Shown: positions 18,878-29,845, counted from the stretch's first letter. The stretch: 64,000 nucleotides of DNA from Nitrospiraceae bacterium (GCA_019637075.1 JAHBWI010000008.1:62001-126000), one strand, 5' to 3'. Notes: generated by a model from the letters alone, not told the origin. Translations and numbers: made by a program.

Positions 18878-21559
18878 CTATGCCGCCTGTGCCCCTAAAA
18901 ACGCATCGATCTCCCGCAAGATCATTCCTCGAATCGACTCCAGCTGCGCGTGATCTTCGAGTTTCGTTCCATCCTGCCCCGTAACATAGAATACATCCGC
19001 CACCTGGTCGAGTCGCGTGGAGATGCGAGAGGCGTGCACCGACAACCCCAACCGGAAAATGGCGTTGGTGATCACATATAGCAGGCCCTGACGGTCGTCG
19101 GCGAACACGTCGATGATCGTGAAGCGATCCGACGTTTCGTTGTCGACGCGGACCTCCGTGGGCTGACGATGCGCCGGCAGTGACCGTCCGAAACTAAGCC
19201 GTGCCCCTCGCCGCATCACATCCTCGATGGCCTCACGGCCCGTCAGGACCGACTCAATCGTGTTGCCGATGGCGCGGCGCCGTTCCGCCGGTGGAGCGCC
19301 CTGATAATCCGGATCGGTCACCTGGAACGTGTCGACCACGACTCCGTCCTTTCGGGTCAAGATCTGCGCGTCCAAAATCTGCAGCCCGCCCGACGCCATG
19401 ACGCCGGCGATTTTCGAAAACAGTCCCGGGATCAGATCATTGTGGGTAACCACCGCATACTCGCATGTCCCCAACTGAGCGTTGAATTCGGAATCCACCA
19501 CCACCACTCGGCCAGGCTGCAGACAACGGATGGCCGCCAGGTGCGCAGCGATTCGCCGCGGTGATGTCCCGTACGCATAGCGGAGCGGGAACTGCTGCAA
19601 TTCCGACTGAATCCAGTCTCGTTCCATCCGCTCGGTCTCGGCGGCTTCCTGCTGCGCGACCACGTCGGCGGCGATCCGCTTCAACCGCTCCGGCTCATCG
19701 GCGGTCTCGCGTTCGCCGGACACCTCCTGCATCGCGCGCAGGAACAACTCGATCAGCAACGACTCTTTCCACTTCGTCAACACTTCAGGTCCGACGGCTG
19801 CAATATCCGCGGCGGTCAAGGCCAACAGCTTACGCAGGACCTCGGGCGTGCCGACCTCACGCGCAAAAGGCAGCAGCACCTTCTCGTCGTACGGATCGCG
19901 CCGGAACGCCGTATGGGCCATCAACAGATGCCTGTGCACGAGGAAGACGAGCGTGCGGGTTTCTTGTTCCTCGAACCCCAACCGGGCGGCGGCTTCCTCC
20001 GCCAGACGCTTCCCGACCTCGCTGTGGTCTTCTTCGTGGCCTTTTCCCAGATCGTGCAGCAGCACCGCGAGATGAAGGATATCCTTCCGTTTAATGCTGC
20101 GATAGACCTCGCCAAGCACACCCTGCTGGTCCGCCAACGCTTCCACCTTCGCGACCGCCAGAAGGCTGTGCTCATCCACCGTATACTTGTGGTACTGGTT
20201 GAACTGCATCAGGCCCCGGACCCGAGCGAAGGCCGGCACGAGCTTTTCGAGCAGGTGCGCCCGGTGCATCGACTCCAGCGTGCGGGCCGCACCCGGTCCG
20301 GACAAAATCGACAAGAACATGCGTCCGGCTTCCGGCGTGCGGAACTGCTCCTCCGGCACGGCATCCACGTGACGATGGATTTCCTCGAGCAAAAGTGGAT
20401 CGATCACGAGATTCTTGGCCCGAGCCAGATCGAACAATTTCAGCAATGCCACGGCCCGATCCAACACCTTCGATCGAAGTTCGACCGGAACCGTCAGGGT
20501 CGAGCCGTTGACCGAATAGTATTGGTCGACACGGGACGCCGGCATCCAACTACGCAGGCGCTGCCACAGCGACACCCGCCGGCACCGCTCCACGAAGCGC
20601 ATCGACGCCGCATGCAGTTCCATTGTATGGCGGTAGTACTGCTGCATGAACTGCTCGACGGCCAGCAGATGGGGCTGATCGACACAGCCCAACTGCTTGG
20701 CCAGCCACACCTGCTCGTCGAACGTCAAAATCTCCTGCGCCATCCCGGCCCTCGTATGGAGGAACGCCCGGACGCGTAACAGAAACTCGCGAGCGTCCTT
20801 CACGGCGCGATAGTCGGTTTGAGAGAGAATCCCGCGGTCGGACAGTTCCCGGATGGTCGGAGCCTGATACCGGGCCAGTCCGATCCATTGCAACATGTGT
20901 AGATCCCGCAGACCGCCTTTGCTCTTCTTGACGTTCGGTTCAAGCAGATACACGGTCTCGCCGAATTTCTGGTATTCGCGGCGACGCTCCTCGAGTTTCT
21001 GCTCCAGATACTTGTCGACGCCAGCGGAGACGACCTTGCGGAAGTATCGAGAATGAAATTCCTGGAACAGGTCGGCGCTGCCCGCTAAAAACCGCGCTTC
21101 CATCATCGATGTCCGCACGGTTAGGTCGCTCAAACCGAGTTCGACGCAATCCTGAATCGTGCGCACGCTGTGTCCGACCTGGAATCCGCTGTCGTACAGG
21201 GGATGGAGCACCTGCTTGACCAGCTCCGGCACGACCTTCGCCGCTTCCGGACGGAACAAAAACATGAGATCGATGTCGGAGAACGGGGCCAACTCGCGGC
21301 GGCCGTAACCGCCCAAGGCCACCAGACAGCAATGCTGAAAGCCCGCCGTGGTCAGCGCATCACCACCTGCACGGGCCGCGCTACGGTAGCGGCCGATGAT
21401 CAGGTTATCGACCAGTTCGGTCGTGGCGCTTACCACCTCTTCGCCGGAAGCTCCGGCAAACAGCCGACGCTGAATCGCCTGCCGTTGCTCGGCAAGCGCG
21501 GCACCCGCCGAGGCAAACTCCTGCAGGCTCTGTGACGAGGCGTCCAGGCTTTGCGACAT
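18878..21559 (-). CDS. glnD: PII uridylyltransferase/uridylyl-removing enzyme
   Basis: Glutamine sensor that uridylylates PII when glutamine is low and removes UMP when it is high. The 893-aa length is normal. Order: nucleotidyltransferase domain with GGYGRRELAPFSDIDLMFLF near 87, helical linker, HD domain near 460-560 (HLAVLLHDLGKGHEEDHSEV), then two C-terminal ACT repeats (NDLIPGLFSKIAGVMASGGL and DRQGLLYVITNAIFRLGLSV). All catalytic motifs look intact. It lies 2 bases downstream of glnK and 48 upstream of glnA, so sensor, messenger and target enzyme are in one transcript. Confidence 0.97.
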   Translation of the reverse strand: MSQSLDASSQSLQEFASAGAALAEQRQAIQRRLFAGASGEEVVSATTELVDNLIIGRYRSAARAGGDALTTAGFQHCCLVALGGYGRRELAPFSDIDLMFLFRPEAAKVVPELVKQVLHPLYDSGFQVGHSVRTIQDCVELGLSDLTVRTSMMEARFLAGSADLFQEFHSRYFRKVVSAGVDKYLEQKLEERRREYQKFGETVYLLEPNVKKSKGGLRDLHMLQWIGLARYQAPTIRELSDRGILSQTDYRAVKDAREFLLRVRAFLHTRAGMAQEILTFDEQVWLAKQLGCVDQPHLLAVEQFMQQYYRHTMELHAASMRFVERCRRVSLWQRLRSWMPASRVDQYYSVNGSTLTVPVELRSKVLDRAVALLKLFDLARAKNLVIDPLLLEEIHRHVDAVPEEQFRTPEAGRMFLSILSGPGAARTLESMHRAHLLEKLVPAFARVRGLMQFNQYHKYTVDEHSLLAVAKVEALADQQGVLGEVYRSIKRKDILHLAVLLHDLGKGHEEDHSEVGKRLAEEAAARLGFEEQETRTLVFLVHRHLLMAHTAFRRDPYDEKVLLPFAREVGTPEVLRKLLALTAADIAAVGPEVLTKWKESLLIELFLRAMQEVSGERETADEPERLKRIAADVVAQQEAAETERMERDWIQSELQQFPLRYAYGTSPRRIAAHLAAIRCLQPGRVVVVDSEFNAQLGTCEYAVVTHNDLIPGLFSKIAGVMASGGLQILDAQILTRKDGVVVDTFQVTDPDYQGAPPAERRRAIGNTIESVLTGREAIEDVMRRGARLSFGRSLPAHRQPTEVRVDNETSDRFTIIDVFADDRQGLLYVITNAIFRLGLSVHASRISTRLDQVADVFYVTGQDGTKLEDHAQLESIRGMILREIDAFLGAQAA

Positions 21560-21561
21560 GG

Positions 21562-23260
<1,699 letters not shown>

Positions 23261-23333
23261 CACAGTCCGCCTCCTTGGATTAGGGACGAGGCAGGAAGCG
23301 GAACCGCTCCCCGCCCCACGTCCGACATCGCCG

Positions 23334-24212
23334 TTAGAACGTCTTGGTAAACTTGAGCTTGTAGAAGTCCTGATTGTCGGTCAGATCCTTACCGGCCGTA
23401 AACCGAAAGGCCATCCCGCCCGGCAACTTCATCTCCACATACGGACCGATCCAGCGATAGTAGTCCTGCTGTGCACCAGGCGCGCTGCTGTCGCGGGTGG
23501 TCAACAGATGCTCGTAATGCGCCCCGACCGACCACATGCTGTTCACCCGGACACCGACGTTACCCCAATAATGCAAAAAATCCCAGGTCCCGCGGCCTCC
23601 GGCAAAACCCGGTCCAAGGCAGTTCGTCCCGCCCGGGTTCGAACAGGCGATGGCACCGCCCCCGCCGCTGCCACCCTCGCTGCGGATCGCCTTGTAATAG
23701 CCCATGTAGAACTCGCCCTCGAAGCGATCGTCGAGGTAGTTCATCGTGATGTTGGGGACGGCGCCTTCGAATGCGGTCGTCCGCTCGGCCACACTGCCGC
23801 TGCCGTTCGGGAAGAATCCGCCTCGCGAAGACAAGAGTTGCCCATGCACAAAACCGATCATGGGCGTCACGGACAGCCGCTTATCCAAGAAGGTGAAATT
23901 CAACCCGACGTCCGTCTCCAACCAGGGGTTGTTATCGTGAACGCCGACCCCGCTGATCATGGTCCAATACGTAAAACTGAAGGCCAAGGCAATGTTGTCG
24001 GTCAGACCATAGGTCCCGTAAATCGCCGGGTTGAATCCAAAGAAACTGTCCGCCTGCATGGCCATTGTGACCGACACGGGATGCTTCTTCGTATCCATCA
24101 AATCGTCCGTGGTGTCCGCCAAAGCCGGCCCATTCAGACCCGCCCAGACAGCCGCGCACGCCAACATCCCGATTCCCCATTGCCGCACCCTTCGTCCAAC
24201 AAACCTAGCCAT
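23334..24212 (-). CDS. Outer-membrane beta-barrel protein linked to amtB
   Basis: 292 aa with a signal peptide (GMLACAAVWAGLNGPALA, cleavage before DTTDD). The mature chain has alternating hydrophobic/polar beta strands and ends in Phe (LKFTKTF), the usual C-terminal signature for outer-membrane insertion. A Gly/Ser-rich loop with two Cys (ACSNPGGTNC) is probably extracellular. I do not recognise the exact family. Its place before amtB and glnK suggests a passage or surface role in nitrogen uptake (inference). A pair of ANTAR-type hairpins lies in its 5' region. Confidence 0.75.
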   Translation of the reverse strand: MARFVGRRVRQWGIGMLACAAVWAGLNGPALADTTDDLMDTKKHPVSVTMAMQADSFFGFNPAIYGTYGLTDNIALAFSFTYWTMISGVGVHDNNPWLETDVGLNFTFLDKRLSVTPMIGFVHGQLLSSRGGFFPNGSGSVAERTTAFEGAVPNITMNYLDDRFEGEFYMGYYKAIRSEGGSGGGGAIACSNPGGTNCLGPGFAGGRGTWDFLHYWGNVGVRVNSMWSVGAHYEHLLTTRDSSAPGAQQDYYRWIGPYVEMKLPGGMAFRFTAGKDLTDNQDFYKLKFTKTF

Positions 24213-24284
24213 GGCACCTCCAAGAGAATGTATGAGTAATGAGTTCTCCGTGACCGTCCCCGAGAACGGCCCACATCTGCTCTC

Positions 24285-24327
24285 CTAGCGCCATTGCCAG
24301 TCTTGATGACCGACGCCGTTGTCGGTC
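24285..24327 (-). promoter_or_regulatory. ANTAR-type hairpin pair upstream of the amtB-linked barrel gene
   Basis: P1 (24327-24308): GACCGAC, loop AACGGC, GTCGGTC. P2 (24300-24285): CTGGC, loop AATGGC, GCTAG (one G-T pair). Both loops have A1 and G4, separated by only 7 bases. Unlike the other pairs, no T-tailed terminator overlaps P2; a weaker GTTCTC...GAGAAC stem lies further down (24242-24266). No promoter was found, so read-through from nadE is likely. Confidence 0.6.
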
Positions 24328-24386
24328 GCCCTGTTCAGCGGCGCCGCGCCAAGAAGGCCGCGGACCGATCGCAGGGGGATTAGAAC

Positions 24387-26156
24387 CTATCGATACCGAT
24401 TCGTGATGGGCATCCGCCGATCCTTGCCGAAGGCTCGATGTGTAATCTTAATGCCGAGCGGCGCTTGCCGCCGCTTGTACTCGCTGCGATCCACCAACGA
24501 CATGACCCGCACGACCGTGTCCCGTTCGTAGCCCAAGGCCACGATCTCCTCCAGCGCCCGATCCTCCTCGACGTAGGCTTTCAAAATGGGATCGAGCACG
24601 GGATAAGGCGGCAAACTATCCTCGTCCTTCTGATTCGGGCGCAACTCCGCCGTCGGCGCGCGATCTATAATCCGCTTCGGGATCACCGGATCGGTGCCGA
24701 CCAGGTTCCGCAAATAGGAGAGTTCATAGACCATCGTCTTGGGCACATCCTTGATCACCGCAAATCCGCCGGCCATGTCGCCATAGAGCGTGGCATAGCC
24801 AACACTCATCTCGCTCTTGTTGCCGGTCGTCAGTACCAAATGGCCGAACTTGTTCGAATAGGCCATGAGCAAGTTGCCGCGGATGCGCGCCTGCAGATTC
24901 TCCTCAGTGGTGTCAGGCTTGCGCCCGCTGAACGGCTTGGCCAACGCCCGCAGATAACCATTGAACAGCGCGGTGATCGAAATCGTCTCAACCCGAATCC
25001 CAAGCCGGCGCGCCAGATCGTCGACATCTTCCCGGCTCTCCCGAGAGGTATAGGGCGAGGGCATGAACACGCCCAGCACATTCTCGACACCGAGCGCATC
25101 CGCGGCGATGACCGCCGTCAGAGCCGAATCCACCCCGCCGCTAAGGCCGATCACCACCTGCTTGAACCCGTTCTTCTGAACATAGTCCTGCACCCCGAGC
25201 ACGAGCGCGCGATACGCCTCATCGAGGGGATCGAGCTGCGGGCTGAACGAAGGCACGATGATCGAGCGGGACGAGCGATCCGGCAGCGTCGCGTCGACCC
25301 GATCCACCAGAGACGCCAGTTTGGGTGCCGACGACTTCTTGCGCCGATGGGCCAAGCGAGCCCGCCGAACCGCCGCGGTGTCCAGATCGGCCAAGATCAG
25401 ATCTTCCTCAAAGGCTTTGCCCCTCGCAACGATTTCGCCGGTCTGATCGAAGATCAGGCTGTTCCCGTCGAACACCAACTCGTCCTGCCCGCCCACGGTG
25501 TTGGTGTAGGTGACGATCGCCTGGTTGTCGCGCGCGCGGGTGGCCAGCATTTGCTCGCGCAGCCGCCCTTTCCCCACGTGAAACGGCGAGGCATTGATGT
25601 TGACGATGATCTCCGCCCCCGCCGCAGCCTGCAATCGCGTCGGGCCTTCGGGATACCAAATGTCTTCGCAAATATTCACACCGATGGTCGTGCCGTTCAG
25701 CGAGAGGAGCGGCAACCGGCGGCCGGCCTGAAAATACCGGCTTTCGTCGAACACACCGTAGTTCGGCAGGTACCATTTGCAGTAGCTGGCCAGCAGTTTA
25801 CGGTCGGCCATGATCGCAGCCGCGTTGTACAGATCGTGCGGTCCGGCCGGCACCGAAACTGCCTGGTCTCTCGACAGCGCCGAGGCCGTCCCCTGTCCGA
25901 CGTAGCCCACGACCGCCACCAGCCCCCGTGTCTCCGCCACCACCGCCTTGAGGGCGCGTTGGGTGTCTTCGACAAACCGAGGCTTCAGAATCAGGTCTTC
26001 GGGCGGGTACCCGGTGATCGCCAGTTCGGGAAACGCCACGATATCCGCGTGAGCCGCGCGGGCTTCCTTCAACCATGCAACAATGCGTCGGACGTTGCCC
26101 GGCAGGTCACCGACCGTCGGATTCATCTGCACCATGGCAATTCGAAGTGGACGCAT
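24387..26156 (-). CDS. nadE: Glutamine-dependent NAD+ synthetase
   Basis: Final step of NAD+ synthesis: amidates nicotinate adenine dinucleotide using ammonia from glutamine. The 589-aa two-domain form. An N-terminal nitrilase-type glutaminase has Glu in FPELAITGYPPEDL, Lys in YCKWYLPNYGVFDE and Cys in VNICEDIW. A C-terminal synthetase has the ATP P-loop GLSGGVDSALT (near 330), then SEMSVGYATLYGDMAGG. Both active sites look complete. The gene lies behind an ANTAR-type leader, and downstream on the same strand are the barrel gene, amtB, glnK, glnD and glnA, so its placement ties a glutamine-consuming enzyme to nitrogen supply. Confidence 0.95.
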   Translation of the reverse strand: MRPLRIAMVQMNPTVGDLPGNVRRIVAWLKEARAAHADIVAFPELAITGYPPEDLILKPRFVEDTQRALKAVVAETRGLVAVVGYVGQGTASALSRDQAVSVPAGPHDLYNAAAIMADRKLLASYCKWYLPNYGVFDESRYFQAGRRLPLLSLNGTTIGVNICEDIWYPEGPTRLQAAAGAEIIVNINASPFHVGKGRLREQMLATRARDNQAIVTYTNTVGGQDELVFDGNSLIFDQTGEIVARGKAFEEDLILADLDTAAVRRARLAHRRKKSSAPKLASLVDRVDATLPDRSSRSIIVPSFSPQLDPLDEAYRALVLGVQDYVQKNGFKQVVIGLSGGVDSALTAVIAADALGVENVLGVFMPSPYTSRESREDVDDLARRLGIRVETISITALFNGYLRALAKPFSGRKPDTTEENLQARIRGNLLMAYSNKFGHLVLTTGNKSEMSVGYATLYGDMAGGFAVIKDVPKTMVYELSYLRNLVGTDPVIPKRIIDRAPTAELRPNQKDEDSLPPYPVLDPILKAYVEEDRALEEIVALGYERDTVVRVMSLVDRSEYKRRQAPLGIKITHRAFGKDRRMPITNRYR

Positions 26157-26259
26157 AACAAGCTCTGGGCTATCAGCGATCAGATCTCAGCTTCCACGCC
26201 GCAGGAGCACGTCTTCGCACCGGGGCTGGTAGCCGACGGCTGCGACAGCTACTTCGGAT

Positions 26260-26307
26260 AAAAAAAAACGCCCTCTGACCCAGGAGGCCCCTGAGCCGGA
26301 GGACGTC
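26260..26307 (-). terminator. Leader terminator upstream of nadE
   Basis: On the minus strand a long, slightly imperfect stem (about 16-17 bp, beginning ACGTCCTC and closing GAGGGCGT) has a GGCCT loop and is followed by nine T. Its 5' arm includes the 3' arm of hairpin P2. Confidence 0.88.
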
Positions 26308-26359
26308 GTTGTCCTTGTTCGTCTGTATCAAAACGTACGTTGGAGACTCCATTGTCTCC
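26300..26359 (-). promoter_or_regulatory. ANTAR two-hairpin target in nadE leader
   Basis: P1 (26359-26342): GGAGAC, loop AATGGA, GTCTCC. P2 (26315-26300): AGGAC, loop AACGAC, GTCCT. Both loops have A1 and G4 with a C-G closing pair. P2 and the terminator stem exclude each other. Confidence 0.85.
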
Positions 26360-26373
26360 CAAAACGTGGTGCT

Positions 26374-26403
26374 GGTATAGCATTCCGCCTTGCGGAGAGT
26401 CAA
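26374..26403 (-). promoter_or_regulatory. Promoter of the nadE leader
   Basis: TTGACT (26403-26398), 18-base spacer, TATACC (26379-26374). Start of RNA is predicted near 26367, a few bases before P1. The same layout occurs at the porin leader. Confidence 0.65.
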
Positions 26404-26473
26404 TCAAATTTTCCTCGATCTTCTCAACGAAACCATGCAGTTGGGTGTAGGGCTTGTGCTACACTACCGCCCC

Positions 26474-27346
26474 ATGTCGTCCACCAAACCCTATCTTGCC
26501 CGCGCTCGGCGATTCGTCCTGCTCAGTCTGTGCCTCCTGGTCTCAGGCTGTAGCAGCGGAGCCCTCCTCACCAAGGTCGGTGATGGCCCGCTGGGAACCG
26601 TGTCCCTGGAGAAATTGAGCAGCAAGGGAACGACCGCGCGGTACAGCGGGACGGTGAACACGTTTCAAGCGACTCACCCGGCAAATATCCAAGCGGCTCA
26701 AGCCGCAGCCTTCTTGAGTGGCCTTCACCTTGCCGGTGTCGAACAGGCCGTGGGAACCGGCAAGACTCTCTACCCCCTCTTCTCTCATGAGGAAGTCGAT
26801 TTCTTGGCTCCGCTCGTCGCCAGTGCCTTCGCCGAAGCCGCCCCAGACCAGCGGGTACGCCTGTCCGTGAAGGACGACGGTCTGACGACGGAGGGGACGC
26901 TGTATGTGTACCAAAACCTTTTCCGGTTCGCGTTGAGTCGCTATCGCACTGCGCCGGGACGAAGCGATGGCAAATTGACGTCGTATACGCTCCTGTTCAA
27001 ACCGGATCAGGCCGTCGCCAAGGCCGATGCCCCGCAGTCCTGGATGCTCATTGAACCGCAACAGCCCCGCATTGCCGTCGACTATGATGCCCTCCGCACC
27101 ATGCCGGCGTCAGCCACCCCTGCTGCCCAGCCGGCCGGCGCTGCTTTGGTGAATGCGGCGGTCGAGCAGATTCGTCTCGAACAGGAACTGCAGTCTACGA
27201 AGGATCTGGTCGTCAAGCAGGCGGAAGAATTGCAGCGTCTCCGCGATGAACTGGATCAACTCAAGAAGCAGCAAGCTGACAAATCCAATCAGCCGGCCAA
27301 GATCAAACCCAAACCAGCGCCGAAGAAACAGCCCGCCACGCCGTAA
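26474..27346 (+). CDS. Lipoprotein with C-terminal coiled coil, paralogue of the 41094 gene
   Basis: A 290-aa protein. Signal and lipobox: RFVLLSLCLLVSGCSSG. The globular part has FQATHPANIQAAQAAAFLSG, SHEEVDFLAPLVASAFAEA and PDQRVRLSV, followed by an Ala/Pro linker. A coiled coil follows (EQIRLEQELQSTKDLVVKQA, then EELQRLRDELDQLKKQ), with a Lys/Pro-rich tail. The same order of blocks appears in the protein at 41094. Family function unknown. ATG 26474 lies 8 bases after TACACT, predicting a leaderless mRNA; the extended -10 is the 11-mer TGTGCTACACT, identical to the one at 41051-41061. Divergent from the nadE leader. Confidence 0.75.
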   Translation: MSSTKPYLARARRFVLLSLCLLVSGCSSGALLTKVGDGPLGTVSLEKLSSKGTTARYSGTVNTFQATHPANIQAAQAAAFLSGLHLAGVEQAVGTGKTLYPLFSHEEVDFLAPLVASAFAEAAPDQRVRLSVKDDGLTTEGTLYVYQNLFRFALSRYRTAPGRSDGKLTSYTLLFKPDQAVAKADAPQSWMLIEPQQPRIAVDYDALRTMPASATPAAQPAGAALVNAAVEQIRLEQELQSTKDLVVKQAEELQRLRDELDQLKKQQADKSNQPAKIKPKPAPKKQPATP

Positions 27347-27354
27347 CATTCAGC

Positions 27355-28215
27355 TCAGTAGCGCCGCAACACCGGCATCGACAGGCCGAACAGCGCCATG
27401 CGTGTGCGCCCCCACAGTATCGCCTGTGCCTGGGCCAATATCGGAGCGGATCGCGCCATGAGCTTGACGACCAGGCCCGGCATAGAAGGTTCGCTGACTC
27501 CGGCCAGCAGGTCGCTCTCCATCCCCTCCAACCTCACCGCGAGATCTTCCCGAAGCTCAGCCCATCGCGAGCCTTCCACCTTGTCGCTCAGCACGAACAA
27601 TGAGGCCACGTAGTCCCAGTCGCGCGGCAGCGTGCCGACGGTATCGGGCGTGAGATGAAACCGTTCGACGACCGATCCTCCCGATGCAGTGCTGAGACGA
27701 ATCTCATTGTCGTAGGTCTCAAACGCCCAACGCTCCGGCTTGGCGATCCTGCCTGACGCCATTGCATCCCACAGCAACAGGGTCGAGCCGGGAGCAAGGT
27801 CCACCTGGATCGATTGACTGAAGCGGGAGCCGGCAAAGGGAATCGTGCCTTCCGGCATCCACTCCAACCGAGCTCCTGGTCCGACCGAACAACGAACCGA
27901 TTGCAGCGCCGGCTCGGATTGACTGCGATAGACTCGATTGGCGGAGGGACTCGTTATCACCACGTGTGCGTCGGCATGGAGTGTCGCTTCAACCGACAGC
28001 TGGTCCCCTCCCACGAGCCCCCCGGAAGGATTGACCAACCAGACCACTGCGACACCACTTTCATCGAGATAGGTCGGGGGGAAATGATGCCACGGGCTGG
28101 TACACGAGGACTGAGTCAAGACGGTTCGCGCGCCGACTCGTTCAAAGTCATAGCGTAGAAGGCCCTGACGCCCCACCGTTGTCGTGAGGACACCCTCTTG
28201 AGCAGAAAACGGCAT
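27355..28215 (-). CDS. ureD: Urease accessory protein UreD (UreH)
   Basis: A 286-aa scaffold of the UreDFG complex that delivers nickel to apo-urease. Beta-rich sequence with family marks: TSPWHHFPPTYLDESGVAVV, NPSGGLVGGDQLSVEATLHA, ITSPSANRVYRSQ and EWMPEGTIPFAGSRF. ATG 28215 has GAGGGAG upstream; the ORF's earlier start at 28248 has none. Last gene of the urea cluster, 98 bases after ureG, and tail-to-tail with the lipoprotein gene ending at 27346. Confidence 0.94.
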   Translation of the reverse strand: MPFSAQEGVLTTTVGRQGLLRYDFERVGARTVLTQSSCTSPWHHFPPTYLDESGVAVVWLVNPSGGLVGGDQLSVEATLHADAHVVITSPSANRVYRSQSEPALQSVRCSVGPGARLEWMPEGTIPFAGSRFSQSIQVDLAPGSTLLLWDAMASGRIAKPERWAFETYDNEIRLSTASGGSVVERFHLTPDTVGTLPRDWDYVASLFVLSDKVEGSRWAELREDLAVRLEGMESDLLAGVSEPSMPGLVVKLMARSAPILAQAQAILWGRTRMALFGLSMPVLRRY

Positions 28216-28313
28216 GGACGGACTCCCTCGAATCTTGAATGACCGCAATCACGTGAGGCCTACGGGATACGAATCACGAACGACGCGTCACGGAGAGCGG
28301 ATTGCTCGTCCGA

Positions 28314-28985
28314 TTAGTGACGGTGCGAGTGGGAGAGGACCAGGCCCGTGACCCACTCGACGACTCGATCGAGCCCCTCACCGGTTTTCAGGTTGGTGAA
28401 GAGGAACGGCGAAGCGCCGCGCATTTTTCGGCTGTCGCGGTCCATGACGCCGAGGTCCGCACCCACCAGCGGCGCGAGGTCGGTCTTGTTGATGACGAGC
28501 AGGTCCGAGCGGGTGATGCCTGGCCCGCCTTTCCGCGGGATCTTGTCGCCGGCCGCGACGTCGATGACGTAAATCACCTTATCGACCAACTCTGGGCTGA
28601 AGGTTGCCGCCAGGTTGTCTCCCCCGCTCTCCACGAACATCAATTCGACGTCTGGATGGGATTCCAACAGATCGTCCAATGCCGCTTGATTGTGGGAGGC
28701 GTCCTCGCGAATCGCCGTATGCGGGCACCCGCCGGTTTCAACCCCCAGAATTCTGTCTTGCGGCAAGGCCCCCCGACGGGTCAGGAACTCCGCATCCTCC
28801 TTCGTAAAGATGTCGTTCGTCACCACCGCCAGGCTGTAGCGATCCCGCAATTGCCGACAGAGCGCCTCGACCAGCGCCGTCTTACCGGAACCGACCGGCC
28901 CCCCGACACCGATGACGGGAATGTGCTTGGAGCGAGCCAGTGTCGTCCGGCCGCTTCCACAGAAATGTTCGTCTTCGCGATGCAT
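28314..28985 (-). CDS. ureG: Urease accessory GTPase UreG
   Basis: A SIMIBI-class GTPase carrying nickel to urease. 223 aa. P-loop [13 protein letters not shown], the Cys-Pro-His metal site in [15 protein letters not shown], switch [16 protein letters not shown] and base-recognition [13 protein letters not shown]. The C-terminus ends in HSHRH, a small extra metal-binding tail. GGAG precedes ATG 28985. No ureE is present in this cluster, so UreG and its His tail may do more of the nickel handling (inference). Confidence 0.96.
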   Translation of the reverse strand: MHREDEHFCGSGRTTLARSKHIPVIGVGGPVGSGKTALVEALCRQLRDRYSLAVVTNDIFTKEDAEFLTRRGALPQDRILGVETGGCPHTAIREDASHNQAALDDLLESHPDVELMFVESGGDNLAATFSPELVDKVIYVIDVAAGDKIPRKGGPGITRSDLLVINKTDLAPLVGADLGVMDRDSRKMRGASPFLFTNLKTGEGLDRVVEWVTGLVLSHSHRH

Positions 28986-28993
28986 GCTTAACT

Positions 28994-29146
28994 CCGGAGC
29001 TTATAGCTGATGGCCTATGGCGTACGCAGGAACGAAAGCCGACAGATTCTTCTCCTCGTCCGGACCATGGGCGATTCACCCTGCGCGATCAGCGCTTACC
29101 TCCGCTTGTGCCATACGCTAGTTGCCATCAGCCATTAGCTCCTAAA
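28994..29146. repeat. Imperfect inverted repeat between ureF and ureG
   Basis: The arm near 28994 (GGAGCTTATAGCTGATGGC) is inverted around 29146 (GCCATCAGCCATTAGCTCC), with GGCGTAC/CATACGC further in. It overlaps the last 12 bases of ureF coding sequence. Possibly a small mobile or structured element; no ORF. Confidence 0.55.
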
Positions 29147-29821
29147 AAGACGTGATTCCAACCGGCTGTGGCGCATGGCGTAGATGTCATGCACCGGCGA
29201 CCAGGATCGCAGGACGTTCCGCTGCGCCGCCCTCCGGCCGACGCTCCCGATCACCGGCAGCCAGCTGTCCAGAAGCCGCTGCCCTTCTCGTTGCCCGATC
29301 GGCAACAGTTTCATCGCAGCGGCGACAAACCCAGTCGCGCACTGGTACAGCCAGGCGGCGATCGTGGGGGCTTTTTCCCAGCCTGCCGCAGCAAGCGTAA
29401 GCCCGACACAAATCGCCGCATGACCGGGGCTCGTACCGGCTTCGACGGCAGCCAGATACTCGGCCAGCAAAGGCGCAGGCTCTTCCTGGTCTACTGCGAT
29501 CCGAATGACCTGACGACCCATTTGGCGACTTGCCTGCCTGGTCTCACGGCCGAGCTTCATCGCATCGAGTTCACGATCCACCGTGATCAGCACATCCAGG
29601 GTCCCGGCCACAAACGCCTCATGCGCCAACCCCACTGCCACCGCCTCGCGTTCCCCCATGCCGGTCGTCAAGGCTTCGACGACGAAGCGAGACAATTCCT
29701 CCCCATTCTTGACCGAGCCCCCCTGCACGGCCGCCTCCAACCCGGACGAAAACGCAAATCCTCCGGAGGGAAAAAAGCTGTCGACGAAACGGAGCCCGGT
29801 CAGCAGCGATCGCGTGTTCAT
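29135..29821 (-). CDS. ureF: Urease accessory protein UreF
   Basis: A 228-aa all-helical protein that bridges UreD and UreG during nickel insertion. Family marks: LRFVDSFFPSGGFAFSSGLE near the N-terminus, GMGEREAVAVGLAHEA, SPGHAAICVGLTLAAAGW and AAMKLLPIGQREGQRLL. The C-terminus (RHSRLESRLFRS) matches the conserved basic tail. Separated from ureC by a repeat element rather than tightly coupled. Confidence 0.94.
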   Translation of the reverse strand: MNTRSLLTGLRFVDSFFPSGGFAFSSGLEAAVQGGSVKNGEELSRFVVEALTTGMGEREAVAVGLAHEAFVAGTLDVLITVDRELDAMKLGRETRQASRQMGRQVIRIAVDQEEPAPLLAEYLAAVEAGTSPGHAAICVGLTLAAAGWEKAPTIAAWLYQCATGFVAAAMKLLPIGQREGQRLLDSWLPVIGSVGRRAAQRNVLRSWSPVHDIYAMRHSRLESRLFRS

Positions 29822-29845
29822 CGTATGTTTGCTCTTATCCTCAAC

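Noticed and set aside
24438-26261. 607-codon ORF antisense to nadE
   Set aside because: Composition is Arg/His/Pro-rich with no recognisable domain; nadE on the opposite strand has complete active sites.
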